DNA from: Lentzea waywayandensis
GTDB taxonomy: Bacteria; Actinomycetota; Actinomycetes; Mycobacteriales; Pseudonocardiaceae
Direction of reading: 5' to 3'
Length of the DNA stretch: 64,000 bases
Assembly (NCBI RefSeq): GCF_900115955.1
Contig: NZ_FOYL01000001.1
Coordinates: 124,001 to 188,000 of the forward strand
Under the pieces are notes generated by a model. It worked only from the letters and a program-made list of their open reading frames with translations, was not told the DNA's origin and ran no database searches. The translations under genes and the position numbers were made by a program. Of the stretch, positions 1 through 8,555 are shown one piece after another (position 1 is the first letter of the stretch; every line of letters begins with the position of its first letter).

Positions 1-258
1 GAGGAGCGGATGTGGGACCAGCAGGCCGGGCCGACGGTGTGGGGCCCGTTCCCGCAGGACACCGAGTACTTCCACAACCCCGCCCAGCAGGTGATGGTCA
101 ACTTCCGCGTCGCCGACCTGGACGCCCTGCTCGCCAGGCTTCGGTCCACCGGCACGCCGATCAGGGACGAGATCGAGGAGTACGACTACGGGCGGTTCGC
201 CTGGGCCTGCGACCCGGAGGGGAACTGGTTCGAGCTGTGGGAACCGCGGAAGGGCTAG
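1..258 (+). CDS. VOC (glyoxalase/bleomycin-resistance-like) protein, 3' part only
   Basis: The reading frame is open from base 1, so the gene begins upstream of the window and only its last 85 or so codons are visible. The visible part has the usual end of a VOC-superfamily fold: a strand-helix stretch (VNFRVADLDALLARL), then DPEGNWFELWEP, whose Glu in FELWEP is the usual last metal ligand of this superfamily. The substrate cannot be told from a half domain. The stop overlaps the stop of the convergent lipoprotein gene by three bases, so no terminator fits between them. Confidence 0.75.
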   Translation, partial: EERMWDQQAGPTVWGPFPQDTEYFHNPAQQVMVNFRVADLDALLARLRSTGTPIRDEIEEYDYGRFAWACDPEGNWFELWEPRKG

Positions 259-1433
259 CTCCGGGTCGTGTTCCGGAGCACCACGACGTTGTCGGCGTGG
301 GAGTTCGCCACCGCCAGGTCCGCCCGTCCATCACGGTCCAGGTCGCCCGCGACGACCTTGATGGGGCCGTCCGCGACGGGCACCGTCAGCGCGGAGGAGA
401 ACCCGCCGCGGCCGTCGCCCGCGAAGACCGAGGCGTTGTCGGACTCGAAGTTCGCGGACGCCAGGTCGGCGTCGCCGTCGCCGTCGAGGTCTGCGGCCGC
501 GATCCCGGTCGGGCCGTCGCCCGCCGGCATCACGAGCGGCGCCGCGAACCCGCCCCTGCCGTCACCGAGGAGCACGGAGACCGTGTCGCCCTCGTAGTCG
601 GGCGTGGCGAGATCGGCGTTGCCGTCGGCGTTGAAGTCGGCCGTGACGATCCCGTGTGGACCGTTGCCCGCCTTGGCGGAGACCACGGGGGCGAACGTGC
701 CGTCGCCGTTGCCGAGCAGGATTCCGGCGTCGTCCGAATGATGGTTGCCGGAAGCCAGATCCGTTCGCCCGTCGCCGTTGAAGTCGGCGGCGGTGATGTC
801 GGCCGGGCCGTTTCCGGCGGGCAGGTGCACCGGTGCGGCGAACCCACCGCTGCCGTCGGCGAGCATGACGCTCACGTTGTCGCCGTCGTAGTTGGCGGTC
901 GCGAGGTCCACGCTTCCGTTGCCGTCGAGGTCCGCGGCGACCACACCGGACGGACCGTCTCCCGCGGCGTGGACGGTCGGCGCGGTGAACCCGCCCTTGC
1001 CGTCGCCGCGCTGCACGGTGACGGTCTCGTCGCTGACGTTGATCGTGACCACGTCCGCGTTGCCGTCCGCGTCGACGTCGGCGGTGACGTTGCGCAGGGC
1101 CGCCGGTCCGGCCGGGATCGTCACGACCTCGCGGAAACCCGCCCTGCCGTCACCGAAGAGCACGGACCCGTCGCCCGGTCCGAGGTTCGCCGTGACGAGG
1201 TCCAGCGCGCCGTCGCGGTCGAAGTCCGCGGCCGAGATCGCCCGCGGGTTGTCGCCGACCGGGCTGCTCGCCGAGATCGCGAACGACAGCGCGGGTCCCG
1301 CCGGAACAGTGGACGGGGGCGGCTGGCCCGATTTGTCGCTTCCGCCCGTGCAGGCGACGGTGAGAGCCGCGGTGAACACGATCACAGCCGCGGAGCTGCT
1401 CCTGGCGTGCCGGACCGTGGTGGGTTGTGCCAT
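255..1433 (-). CDS. FG-GAP/VCBS-repeat lipoprotein (predicted beta-propeller)
   Basis: A 392-aa predicted exported lipoprotein. The N-terminus is a hydrophobic signal ending in a lipobox-like LTVAC at about residue 28, followed by a Gly/Ser/Pro-rich linker. The rest is about seven copies of an FG-GAP/VCBS repeat, each with an acidic calcium-loop motif such as DFDRDGALD, DVDADGNAD, DLDGNGSVD or DFNGDGRTD, followed by a GDGxGGF turn. This predicts a seven-bladed, calcium-binding propeller outside the membrane. No enzyme domain is attached. It is a standalone gene, divergent from the PadR regulator 180 bp away. It is only generally related to the longer UnbV at 23.1 kb, which uses the same repeat type. 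Confidence 0.85.
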   Translation of the reverse strand: MAQPTTVRHARSSSAAVIVFTAALTVACTGGSDKSGQPPPSTVPAGPALSFAISASSPVGDNPRAISAADFDRDGALDLVTANLGPGDGSVLFGDGRAGFREVVTIPAGPAALRNVTADVDADGNADVVTINVSDETVTVQRGDGKGGFTAPTVHAAGDGPSGVVAADLDGNGSVDLATANYDGDNVSVMLADGSGGFAAPVHLPAGNGPADITAADFNGDGRTDLASGNHHSDDAGILLGNGDGTFAPVVSAKAGNGPHGIVTADFNADGNADLATPDYEGDTVSVLLGDGRGGFAAPLVMPAGDGPTGIAAADLDGDGDADLASANFESDNASVFAGDGRGGFSSALTVPVADGPIKVVAGDLDRDGRADLAVANSHADNVVVLRNTTRS

Positions 1434-1612
1434 CGGGATTCTCCTTGCGGTGGCGTACCTTTTCGCTCACCACGATTGATAGCCCGCGACCGGCGGGTGT
1501 CGCTTATCCCGTCTTGCCAAACCCACGCGGCACCGCGGTCCGCTTAGGACACACGACGGGGTGGCAGACTGTCGTGGAGCCGTTCACCGCACGTCAGCAC
1601 GCAGGAGACACC

Positions 1613-2197
1613 GTGGCGCAGGAAGAAGTGCCCAGCCAGGACCCGGCGCTGCCCGCGACGGCGTACGCAGTGCTCGGCCTGCTGTCGTTCGGTCAGGAGG
1701 TGACCGGATACGACCTGCGCAAGTGGGCGATGAACATGCGCTACTTCTACTGGAGCCCCGCGCAGAGCCAGATCTACCTGGAGCTGCGCAGGTTGCTGCA
1801 GCACGGGCTCGTCGAGGTGCACCTGGAAGAGCAGAAGAGCCGCCCGGACAAGCGGTTGTACCGGATCACCGACGCCGGCCTGAAGGTCTTCCGCGACTGG
1901 CTGGACCACGCCCCCGTCGGACCTCCGCTGCTCAAGCACTCCGTCGCGCTGCGCCTGTTCTTCGGCCACCAGACCAACCACGGCAGGCTGCGCGAGGTCC
2001 TCACCGAGTACCGCGACTGGGCCGTGGAGCAGACGAACGGGCTCACCCTGCTCAGGACCGACCTGGACCAGGCGCTGCCCTACCCCGCGCTGGTCGCCAC
2101 CTGGGGCTCCGCCTACTTCGCCGCCGAGATCACCGCGATCGACACCGTGCTGGCCGACCTCGACCGCATGGAGACCGGGCAGCGGGAGCAGGACTGA
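1613..2197 (+). CDS. PadR-family transcriptional regulator
   Basis: A 194-aa DNA-binding regulator. I chose the GTG start because GGAGA lies seven bases upstream; longer frames to the 5' side have no ribosome site. Residues about 10-90 form the PadR winged helix (AYAVLGLL, GYDLRKW, QIYLELRRLLQHGLV, RLYRITDAG). Residues about 100-190 form the C-terminal helical dimerisation region (PadR C2 type). PadR proteins are usually ligand-responsive repressors of detoxification or efflux genes. The likely target is unclear because the neighbours are a divergent lipoprotein gene and a convergent coiled-coil gene. Confidence 0.88.
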   Translation: MAQEEVPSQDPALPATAYAVLGLLSFGQEVTGYDLRKWAMNMRYFYWSPAQSQIYLELRRLLQHGLVEVHLEEQKSRPDKRLYRITDAGLKVFRDWLDHAPVGPPLLKHSVALRLFFGHQTNHGRLREVLTEYRDWAVEQTNGLTLLRTDLDQALPYPALVATWGSAYFAAEITAIDTVLADLDRMETGQREQD

Positions 2198-2246
2198 CGG
2201 GGTGAGCGGTGCGGCGGGGAAGAGTGCCGGACCGGGCGACCGGTGA

Positions 2247-2273
2247 TGCTGCCCGGCGACGAGCCGGGCAGCA
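2247..2273. terminator. Hairpin terminator between convergent genes
   Basis: A perfect 10-bp stem, TGCTGCCCGG with CCGGGCAGCA, around a 7-base loop lies between the padR-type gene and the convergent gene ending at 2277. There is no T-tract, as is common in high-GC actinomycetes. It could serve both directions. Confidence 0.7.
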
Positions 2274-2276
2274 CCA

Positions 2277-2708
2277 CTAGCGTTTCTGCTCGATGCGCCG
2301 GGGCTCGTCGCCGTCGTCGAGCCGTTCGGCGAACTGGGCGCGCAGCTGAGTGACGATGACAGCCGACTCGCGACGCACCCGGTCCACCTCCCAGCGCGCC
2401 TGCTGACGCACCCGTTCGATCTCCATGCGGTGGTCCTCTACGAGACGCCGGCGCTCCTCGTGGGCCTCGTCGAGGGTCTGCTGCCAGCGGCCCAGCAACT
2501 GGTCCCGCTCGGCCGCCACCGCCGCCCTCGCCTGGTCCACCAGGTTGTCGGCGGCCCGCTGCCGCACCTGTTCCTCCGCACGTTGCTGCTCGGCGTGCCG
2601 CAGTTCTTCCTTGGCTCTTTCGTGCCTGATCATCCGCCGTGCCCCGACGAAGCTCAGAAACGCGGTGACGACCGCCGCTATGGGCCCACCCAGCTGCAGA
2701 AAATCCAT
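2277..2708 (-). CDS. Membrane-anchored coiled-coil protein, unknown function
   Basis: A 143-aa protein that I do not recognise by family. It has one N-terminal hydrophobic segment (about residues 5-23, with GGPIAAVVTAFLSFVGA). A long, highly charged helix then runs to the end, rich in Glu, Arg and Gln with heptad-like spacing, so a cytoplasmic coiled coil on a single membrane anchor is predicted. Similar short proteins are often listed as hypothetical in actinomycetes. It stands alone, with a terminator hairpin just past its stop and a gap of about 40 bp upstream to the nitroreductase-like gene. Confidence 0.7.
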   Translation of the reverse strand: MDFLQLGGPIAAVVTAFLSFVGARRMIRHERAKEELRHAEQQRAEEQVRQRAADNLVDQARAAVAAERDQLLGRWQQTLDEAHEERRRLVEDHRMEIERVRQQARWEVDRVRRESAVIVTQLRAQFAERLDDGDEPRRIEQKR

Positions 2709-2749
2709 TGCACGCCATTCTCCGGCCAGTGAAGAAACATTGCTGTTTC

Positions 2750-3289
2750 TCAGTATCGTGATTCGGCGGAGGAGCGTCTCTTCCCGGTTGCGAGATCAGC
2801 CGGTGAGCCCCAGCGGCCGGAGAACACGATGTCGGACAACGACATTCGCGCGGCCGGACGGGCGCGGCCGGGCCGCGCCCACCTCAGCCCGACCACCGTG
2901 ACGAGGTCGTACGTGTCCGGCACGGCGAGTGCGTCGCGCACCGCCGCACGGTCGAACCCTCCGTACTGCCGCACCTGCAGGCCCTCGGCCCGGGCTCTGG
3001 CGGTCAGTCCTCCGACCGCCAGGCCGAGCTCGTACTCGGTGCCGCGCATCCGCTTGCCGGTCTCGTCGGTGGTCCGGACGGCAGCCAGGACCAACGCGAC
3101 GGCGTTGTGCGCCTTGACGCGGTTGTCCTCGGCGAGGGCCTCGGACAGCGTCCGGAAGGTCGGATCCGCGCACCTGCCCAGAACGAACCGCCACGGCTGC
3201 CGGTTCCAGGCCGACTCCGACGAACGGGCCGCGTCGAACAGCCGCACGCACGTCTCGACCGGGATGGCGGGGCCGAACGCGCCCGGCAT
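2750..3289 (-). CDS. Nitroreductase-family flavoprotein
   Basis: A 179-aa protein with the nitroreductase N-terminal signature: RLFDAARSSESAWNRQPWRFVLG (the S-x-x-N-x-Q-P-W-R motif, FMN contact). It continues with the dimer helix region LGLAVGGLTARARAEGL and ends slightly short. Members use FMN and NAD(P)H for two-electron reductions; the physiological substrate cannot be read here. I chose the ATG that overlaps the TGA of the upstream membrane gene (TGATG) and has GAGGT in front. It is the last gene of a minus-strand string with the genes at 3289 and 3551. Confidence 0.8.
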   Translation of the reverse strand: MPGAFGPAIPVETCVRLFDAARSSESAWNRQPWRFVLGRCADPTFRTLSEALAEDNRVKAHNAVALVLAAVRTTDETGKRMRGTEYELGLAVGGLTARARAEGLQVRQYGGFDRAAVRDALAVPDTYDLVTVVGLRWARPGRARPAARMSLSDIVFSGRWGSPADLATGKRRSSAESRY

Positions 3290-3543
3290 CAGGTCACCTC
3301 GGCGCGCGATGCCCTGCGGTGCGACGCAACGCACCCGATGAGGGCGACGAGCGCGACGCCGTGGTGCACCCACCCGGATTCCGCCAGCCACGGCAACGCC
3401 ACGCCGAGCAGTCCTCGCGCGTGCGCCTCGGGTATGTGCAGCAGGTAGGTCTGCGCGAGTCGCAACAGGAGTTCGGCCCAGTAGACGAACACGACCACCG
3501 TGACGATCGTCAGCACCGGGCGGGTGTTCAGCCGCGTCGACAT
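3289..3543 (-). CDS. Small two-segment membrane protein
   Basis: An 84-aa protein with two hydrophobic segments (about residues 9-30 and 58-72) joined by an amphipathic loop containing HIPEAHARGLLGVALPWL. No family is recognised. It is 7 bp downstream of the larger membrane protein gene, and its stop overlaps the start of the nitroreductase-like gene, so the three are probably one operon. A role with the neighbouring membrane protein is plausible but is inferred from position only. Confidence 0.65.
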   Translation of the reverse strand: MSTRLNTRPVLTIVTVVVFVYWAELLLRLAQTYLLHIPEAHARGLLGVALPWLAESGWVHHGVALVALIGCVASHRRASRAEVT

Positions 3544-3550
3544 CCTGCCC

Positions 3551-4477
3551 TCACCATCCGACGGCCGGGTACCAGATGAGCCCGGCCCGCCCGAGGGACC
3601 GCAGGTCCCAGTACAGCAGGGTGAACGTGCCGAACACGAGGAACGCGACCGCGGTGATCCGCTCGGTGCGGCCGGGCCTCGCCGCCAGCCAGCGCTGCAC
3701 GCGGCCGCCGGTGGCGTGTGCCAGCACCAGGAACACGACGGCGGCGATCACCAGGTTTCCCAGTGACTGCAGGACGAACGCGGACATCCCGTAGAACACG
3801 TTCCCGCTCTCCGCCGCGTGCCGGAACATGATCCGGAACAGCGGGAACGGCCGGCCGATGAGCAGCGCGCCGATCAGCACGCCCATCACGACGAGCGGCA
3901 CCGCGGGGTGACGCTGCCGGATGCGGGCGAACGGGTCGGGCACCAGCCGCAGCGCGGCGAGGCCGAGGTAGATGAACGCGACGCCGATGAGGCCGAACAC
4001 GATCATCGACTGGACCTGGCGCGGGCTGAGCACACCGGCCACGCTCGCCGTGGTCGCGAACTGCGGCATGGAGGTACCCACGATCGCGACCAGCGCGCCG
4101 TAGACGGCGGAGATGCCCACCGCTCCCACGCAGATCCACCACAGCGCGCGCAGCGAGTCCCGCCAGCGCGGCTTCGTCGCCCCGCGGTCACCGACGAGTG
4201 GCGTCACGACTCCGAACACCGCGATGTTGCACGCGGTGAAGGAGCCGGCCAGCCCGGTGACGAACGCGAAGGCGATGCCCGCCAGCGCACCGTCCAGAGG
4301 CGTGGCCTTCGCGTCGTGACCGAGCATCGAGTTCGCGACGCTGTCGCCGATGACCCGGTCTACGAACGGCGCCGACCAGATCACCGTGAGCACGAACCCG
4401 GCGAGCGCGCTGAGCACCACCAGCCGTCCGCGTTTCGGGATCGCCGGACTCTGCGCGTGGAGGAAGGTCGGTTGCAT
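3551..4477 (-). CDS. Polytopic membrane protein, possibly DsbD/CcdA-like
   Basis: A 308-aa integral membrane protein with about seven or eight hydrophobic segments. The stretch GLAGSFTACNIAVFG near residue 80 recalls the Cys-containing first helix of the CcdA/DsbD-type electron carriers, but I see no paired second Cys at the expected place, so transfer of electrons is uncertain. It heads a three-gene minus-strand operon. The first Met (MQPTFL) is preceded by AGGAGAG at suitable spacing. Confidence 0.65.
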   Translation of the reverse strand: MQPTFLHAQSPAIPKRGRLVVLSALAGFVLTVIWSAPFVDRVIGDSVANSMLGHDAKATPLDGALAGIAFAFVTGLAGSFTACNIAVFGVVTPLVGDRGATKPRWRDSLRALWWICVGAVGISAVYGALVAIVGTSMPQFATTASVAGVLSPRQVQSMIVFGLIGVAFIYLGLAALRLVPDPFARIRQRHPAVPLVVMGVLIGALLIGRPFPLFRIMFRHAAESGNVFYGMSAFVLQSLGNLVIAAVVFLVLAHATGGRVQRWLAARPGRTERITAVAFLVFGTFTLLYWDLRSLGRAGLIWYPAVGW

Positions 4478-4507
4478 GCTCTCTCCTGTCGAGGAGGGGC
4501 AGGGCCG

Positions 4508-5797
4508 TCAGGCCCGTTCCCGGGATCCGGTCTTGAGAAGGCCTGACATGACCGCCCTGGTGAGCACGGGGATCGACTCGGCCTGGAAGTCGACCTCTTC
4601 GTCGAGCTCGTTGATCCGGCCCTCCAGCACGAGCAGGGCCAGCAACGGGAAGATGAACTCGGGCGCCGCGAACAGCCCGTTGACGCGCTGCAGGTCGAAC
4701 AGGCGCGTGGCGAACCGGACCAGGCTGAAGTCACGGGCCGCGCGGCCGCTCGACTCCTCGATCAACGCGATGGTCCCCCGGCGGAACGCGGCGACGTCGG
4801 CCCACTCGGCGACGCCCTCCGCGCTCTCCTGGAGGATCTCCGCGCAGTGCGGGCCGTCGCCGCGAGCCATGTGCATGAAGAACTCGGCGAAGAGCCTGCG
4901 CACCCTGGGTTCCAACCGCACCACGAACCCCGCGTCGAGCAGGACGATCCGGCCGTCGCGCCCCAGGTAGAGGTTGCCGGGGTGCATGTCGCAGTGGACC
5001 AGGCCGTCGAGGAAGAGCATGCGGTAGACGCAGAACAGCACCCGCCGGGCGAGCTCAGCGCGTCGTGCGGCGGGCGTGGTCTCGGTGGCGAGTGGGGCGA
5101 GCCCGTCGACGAACTCCATCACCAGCACGCCTTCCGCGCCGCACGAGGGCAGCGGACGGGGGATGTGCAGGTAGTCCACGTCGGCCAGCAACGTGCGCAG
5201 TTCGGCAAGGGCACCGGCCTCCGCGTCGAAGTCCGCCTGCGCCGCGACCGCCGCGCCGATCTGGCGCAGTACCGCGACTGCGGGCAGGCCGCGGAACCAC
5301 GGCAGCCGCTGCATCAGCGAGGCCCCCGCGCGCATGATCGCGAAGTCCTGTTCGATCAGCTCGCGCACACGGGGCCTGCGCACCTTGACCGCCACGGGAA
5401 GTCCGTCCAGCTCCGCCCGGTAGACGCACGCGATGCTGCCGCTGCGCACGGAATTCCAGTCGAACGCGAAAGGAGGGTCACCGCCGTACGCCGAGCGCAG
5501 CACTTTCCTGGCTTTGCGGAACGACATGGGCGGCACCCGGTCGTGCAGGTCCGCCAGTGCCTCGCACCAACCGGCCGGGAGCACGTCGCGCCGGGTGCTC
5601 AGCAACTGCGCGCCCTTCACGAAGGCCGGCCCCAGCGCGACCACCAGCCGGCGGGCGCGGCGACGCAGCACCGCACCCGCCTCCGCTCTGCTCGCGCACG
5701 CCCGCACCGCGATCACCGGGAAGGCGAAAGCCGCGTGCCACAAACAGATCGAGACCACGGTGATCGCCCGCAGGACGACCTGAACGCTCTGGAACAT
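4508..5797 (-). CDS. AarF/UbiB (ABC1)-family atypical kinase
   Basis: A protein of about 429 aa of the ABC1/ADCK family. Visible features are VAVKVRRP (the ATP-binding Lys), an HCDMHPGNL catalytic loop near residue 285 and LLDAGFV as the DFG-like element. Ahead of these lie the family's helical extension and its ALGPAFVKGAQLLSTRRDVLP (KxGQ-like) signature. The family supports quinone or lipid metabolism at membranes in many organisms. I started at MFQSVQ because TATAAC lies seven bases upstream, suggesting a leaderless transcript; an upstream ATG would add nine residues. The hydrophobic N-terminus suggests membrane association. Confidence 0.82.
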   Translation of the reverse strand: MFQSVQVVLRAITVVSICLWHAAFAFPVIAVRACASRAEAGAVLRRRARRLVVALGPAFVKGAQLLSTRRDVLPAGWCEALADLHDRVPPMSFRKARKVLRSAYGGDPPFAFDWNSVRSGSIACVYRAELDGLPVAVKVRRPRVRELIEQDFAIMRAGASLMQRLPWFRGLPAVAVLRQIGAAVAAQADFDAEAGALAELRTLLADVDYLHIPRPLPSCGAEGVLVMEFVDGLAPLATETTPAARRAELARRVLFCVYRMLFLDGLVHCDMHPGNLYLGRDGRIVLLDAGFVVRLEPRVRRLFAEFFMHMARGDGPHCAEILQESAEGVAEWADVAAFRRGTIALIEESSGRAARDFSLVRFATRLFDLQRVNGLFAAPEFIFPLLALLVLEGRINELDEEVDFQAESIPVLTRAVMSGLLKTGSRERA

Positions 5798-5901
5798 GCT
5801 TACGGTTATAGGACCCCAGGACATGACAACACTTGTCCCAGCTTGCGCGGATCGCCATTGCGTTAGCCTGCAAGGAGATTCATCGACCGGAGGTGCGCCC
5901 C

Positions 5902-6414
5902 GTGGACGTGACCACCCTCGCCATGACCGTCGAGCTCGAAGTCGACGCCCCCGCCACCGAGGTGTTCGACGCGGTGGCCGATCCGACCCGTGTGCCCGAG
6001 TGGAGTCCGGAATGCGTCCACGTCGCGTGGATCGACGGCGCCAGCGGTGCCGAACCGGGCGCGCGGTTCCACGCGCGCAACCGGGCCGGCGAGTGGGAGT
6101 GGGACGTGACCTGCGAGGTGGTCGAGGTCAGCAGGCCGGAGAGCTTCTCGTGGGTCGTCGTCGGGTTCGCGGGAGATCCGTCGCTGCCCTCCTCCACCTG
6201 GCACTACCGGCTCGCCGAACGTCCGGGTGGCGGAACCGTGATCACGCAGACGTTCCGCCACGGACCGGGCGGCAGCCACCTCGTGAACGCGATGGAGGCG
6301 CAGCCGGAGCACGCGGGCGCGCTCTACGAGTTCCGGCGCAACGTGTTGCTGCACAACGTGACCACGACGATGCGGACGATGGCCTCCTCGCTCGGCTGGC
6401 TTCCCGCGGACTGA
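5902..6414 (+). CDS. SRPBCC/START-like protein
   Basis: A 170-aa single-domain protein of the polyketide cyclase/AHSA1 (START-like) fold. It begins with the typical strand-helix opening VELEVDAPATEVFDAVADPTRVPEW and has the later F/W-rich strands (WEWDVTCEVVEV, FSWVVVGF). Such proteins bind hydrophobic ligands, and some act as cyclases. I started at GTG 5902, which has GGAGG eight bases upstream; the ORF continues farther upstream without a ribosome site. It is followed by a convergent, unrelated START gene four bases after its stop. Confidence 0.78.
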   Translation: MDVTTLAMTVELEVDAPATEVFDAVADPTRVPEWSPECVHVAWIDGASGAEPGARFHARNRAGEWEWDVTCEVVEVSRPESFSWVVVGFAGDPSLPSSTWHYRLAERPGGGTVITQTFRHGPGGSHLVNAMEAQPEHAGALYEFRRNVLLHNVTTTMRTMASSLGWLPAD

Positions 6415-6417
6415 GCG

Positions 6418-7269
6418 TCATCGGTGCCGCCACTGCGGCGCCTGCCAGCGGTCGCCGATCTCCACCATGCGCTGCAGGTTGATCAGCAGGTTCTGCCAGC
6501 CGAGCTGGTAGCCGTCGGACGGCCGTCCGTCGACGAAACCGCTGTGGCGCAGGCTGATCCTCGTCCCTTCCGCGGGCTCCTCGTCCAGCTCCCAGCTCAC
6601 GAGGGTGTCCGGCCAGCCGTCGTTGTGCCAGGTGTAGGCGAGCCGGTGCGGTGCCTCGATTCCGACCACCGTCATCGGGCCGTGGTCCCAGCCGAACTCG
6701 TAACGCCCGCCCTCCCACGGTTCCACGACCGACTCCGACGGCAGCCACTTGTCGATCATGGCCGGATCGAGCAGCACGGAGAACACGTCCTCGGGGCTCG
6801 TGTCGACCACGATCGTCGCGAAAGCGGTCTCCTCACAGGGAACCGTGTAGTCGGGACGTGGCGCGAGGGTCCGTCCCTCGGTGAAGTTGGCGAGGTTGCC
6901 GACCGCGATCCCCCAGAAGTCGTTCATGCTCGCCCGGTCGAACCCCCAGAACGGCACCGGCTCGTGCCGCACCGACACCGTCGTGTCGCCGCCGGCGGTC
7001 TCGCGCACCGACATCTCGACCGCGGTGCTCATCCCCTCCATCTCCCAGTCGAAGCGCAGCCTGCCTCCCGGCTCGGCCGACACGTTCGTCTGCCGCGGCA
7101 CGTCGCCGAACGGTGTGTGCCTCCCCCAGAACTCGAACCTGCCGTCGTCAAGCCGGACGTCGACGTGCTCGGCGAACCACGTGCTCAGGGACAGCTCGGT
7201 CGTCATCGCCCGGTACACCGCGGGCGCGGGGGCGAACACCATCGCCTTCACGAACACCTTGTCTGCCAT
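6418..7269 (-). CDS. Tandem SRPBCC/AHSA1-domain protein
   Basis: A 283-aa protein with two AHSA1-type START domains in a row. The first covers about residues 1-140 (KAMVFAPAPAVYRAMTTELSLSTWFAEHV), and the second about 145-275 (TIVVDTSPEDVFSVLLDPAMIDKWLP, WDHGPMTVVGIEAPHRLAYTW). The double layout could bind one larger or two hydrophobic ligands, or reflect an internal duplication. The start has GGGAGG nine bases upstream. Several genes of this fold lie within 4 kb here, which may reflect local expansion. The ligand is unknown. Confidence 0.75.
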   Translation of the reverse strand: MADKVFVKAMVFAPAPAVYRAMTTELSLSTWFAEHVDVRLDDGRFEFWGRHTPFGDVPRQTNVSAEPGGRLRFDWEMEGMSTAVEMSVRETAGGDTTVSVRHEPVPFWGFDRASMNDFWGIAVGNLANFTEGRTLAPRPDYTVPCEETAFATIVVDTSPEDVFSVLLDPAMIDKWLPSESVVEPWEGGRYEFGWDHGPMTVVGIEAPHRLAYTWHNDGWPDTLVSWELDEEPAEGTRISLRHSGFVDGRPSDGYQLGWQNLLINLQRMVEIGDRWQAPQWRHR

Positions 7270-7421
7270 CGCAGGCACCTCCCGTTGTCAGTTCCATGCT
7301 GCGTCGGCGGACGGTGCCTTCTCGACCGCCTCGGTGGATGCGGCAACCTGCGAGAAGGACGACGCGCGTCACCGGCGGTAGACCAGAAGGTGAAAACCGT
7401 GCGGCAGACGGGAATCCCGCC

Positions 7422-7847
7422 ATGACAACACCTCAGACCAACGCGCACACCGCGCGGACGATGTACCGGCGCTTCACCGAGAACGACGTGGAGGGCGTGG
7501 TCCGGCTCCTCGACGAGGACTACGAGCTCGTCGACATGGCGACCGGTGAGTCGATCCGCGGGCACGACGGGTTCCGCGACTGGATGCGCCGCAGCCGCGC
7601 CGGGCTGCCGGACGCCGTGGCCGAGGTCATGGCGCTGCACCAGGACGGCGACGTCGTGGTCGCGGAGGTGCGCAACCACGGCACGCACACGGGCACGCTC
7701 ACCATGCCGGACGGCACGGTGTACCCCGCCACCGGACGCCGCCTCGACGTCCGCGGCTGCGAGGTGCTGCGGTTCCGTGCCGGTCGGATCGTCACCTGCA
7801 CGGTGTACTACGACGCACTGAGCATGGCCCACCAGCTGGGCTTCTGA
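7422..7847 (+). CDS. SnoaL-like (NTF2-fold) protein
   Basis: A 141-aa SnoaL/NTF2-type protein. It has the opening helix ARTMYRRFTENDVEGVVRLLDEDYELVD, a DGFRDWMRRSRAGLPD middle, and the paired strands GDVVVAEVRNHGTHTG and GCEVLRFRAGRIVTCTVYYD. Family members include polyketide cyclases and limonene-epoxide-hydrolase-like proteins, but many have no known reaction. It is divergent from the tandem START gene and is followed by the DoxX gene on the same strand. Confidence 0.75.
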   Translation: MTTPQTNAHTARTMYRRFTENDVEGVVRLLDEDYELVDMATGESIRGHDGFRDWMRRSRAGLPDAVAEVMALHQDGDVVVAEVRNHGTHTGTLTMPDGTVYPATGRRLDVRGCEVLRFRAGRIVTCTVYYDALSMAHQLGF

Positions 7848-7959
7848 CGTAACCGTTGCGCGGCAAGGGGTCCCATGGGACAAAAAGTTTTGTATTGACA
7901 GTCAGAATTGTTCGTGCGACCTTGGGTGCAGTGCCGGACACCGCCCCAGGGGGAGCGCC

Positions 7960-8445
7960 ATGACCATCGCGATCGCCACACATTCCTTGCGCGTCACCAC
8001 CCGCGTCACCGAAGTCACCTCTCGCTGGCTCTCGCGGCACAGCGTCGGGTTGCTGCGCCTGAGCCTGGGTCTCGTGTTCCTCGGCTTCGGCGCGCTGAAG
8101 TTCTTCCCCGGGATCAGCCCGGCGGAGCACATCGCGGGGACGACAGTGGAGATGCTCACGTTCGGCCTGGTGCCGGGTCGTGGAGCGGTGGTGCTCGTGG
8201 CGCTGATGGAGACCTTCATCGGACTGTCGCTCATCACCGGCAGGCTGCGCAGGACCGGGCTCGCCGTGCTCGGCGTGGCGTTGACGGGCATCCTCTCGCC
8301 CCTGGTCCTGATGCCCGGCCAGCTCTTCGAGCACGACACGTTCACACCCAACCTGACCGGCCAGTACGTGTTGAAGGACATCGTGCTGGTGGCCGCCGCG
8401 CTCGTCGTGGCCGGCAAGGCGCTCACCCCTCGCAGCGCAGGCTGA
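7960..8445 (+). CDS. DoxX-family membrane protein
   Basis: A 161-aa integral membrane protein with four hydrophobic segments and the DoxX-type opening (LLRLSLGLVFLGFGALKFFPGISPAE). The family is linked to redox and quinone functions, though the exact reaction is usually unknown. A strong hairpin terminator follows the stop. The 112 bp upstream hold a 6-bp inverted repeat (ACAAAA, 2 bp, TTTTGT, at 7880-7893) and a TTGACA at 7895, so a promoter with an overlapping operator is plausible. Confidence 0.78.
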   Translation: MTIAIATHSLRVTTRVTEVTSRWLSRHSVGLLRLSLGLVFLGFGALKFFPGISPAEHIAGTTVEMLTFGLVPGRGAVVLVALMETFIGLSLITGRLRRTGLAVLGVALTGILSPLVLMPGQLFEHDTFTPNLTGQYVLKDIVLVAAALVVAGKALTPRSAG

Positions 8446-8456
8446 GCCCGACGGCA

Positions 8457-8491
8457 GGGAGCCGCCGTCCTCCCCCCGGACGGCGGCTCCC
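8457..8491 (+). terminator. Strong hairpin terminator after DoxX gene
   Basis: A perfect 14-bp stem (GGGAGCCGCCGTCC with its complement) around a seven-base C-rich loop, starting 12 bp after the DoxX stop. It separates this gene from the ArsR gene downstream. Confidence 0.85.
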
Positions 8492-8555
8492 GTGTTTCCG
8501 CAGCCAGGTTCGTATATAAAGGCGAAGTTGTCCGATCACCGGTGGGGAGCCGCAC

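Noticed and set aside
12..1547. Long plus-strand ORF opposite the FG-GAP lipoprotein
   Set aside because: The translation is low-complexity Val/Arg/Gly-rich, lacks a ribosome site, and is a shadow of the lipoprotein gene.
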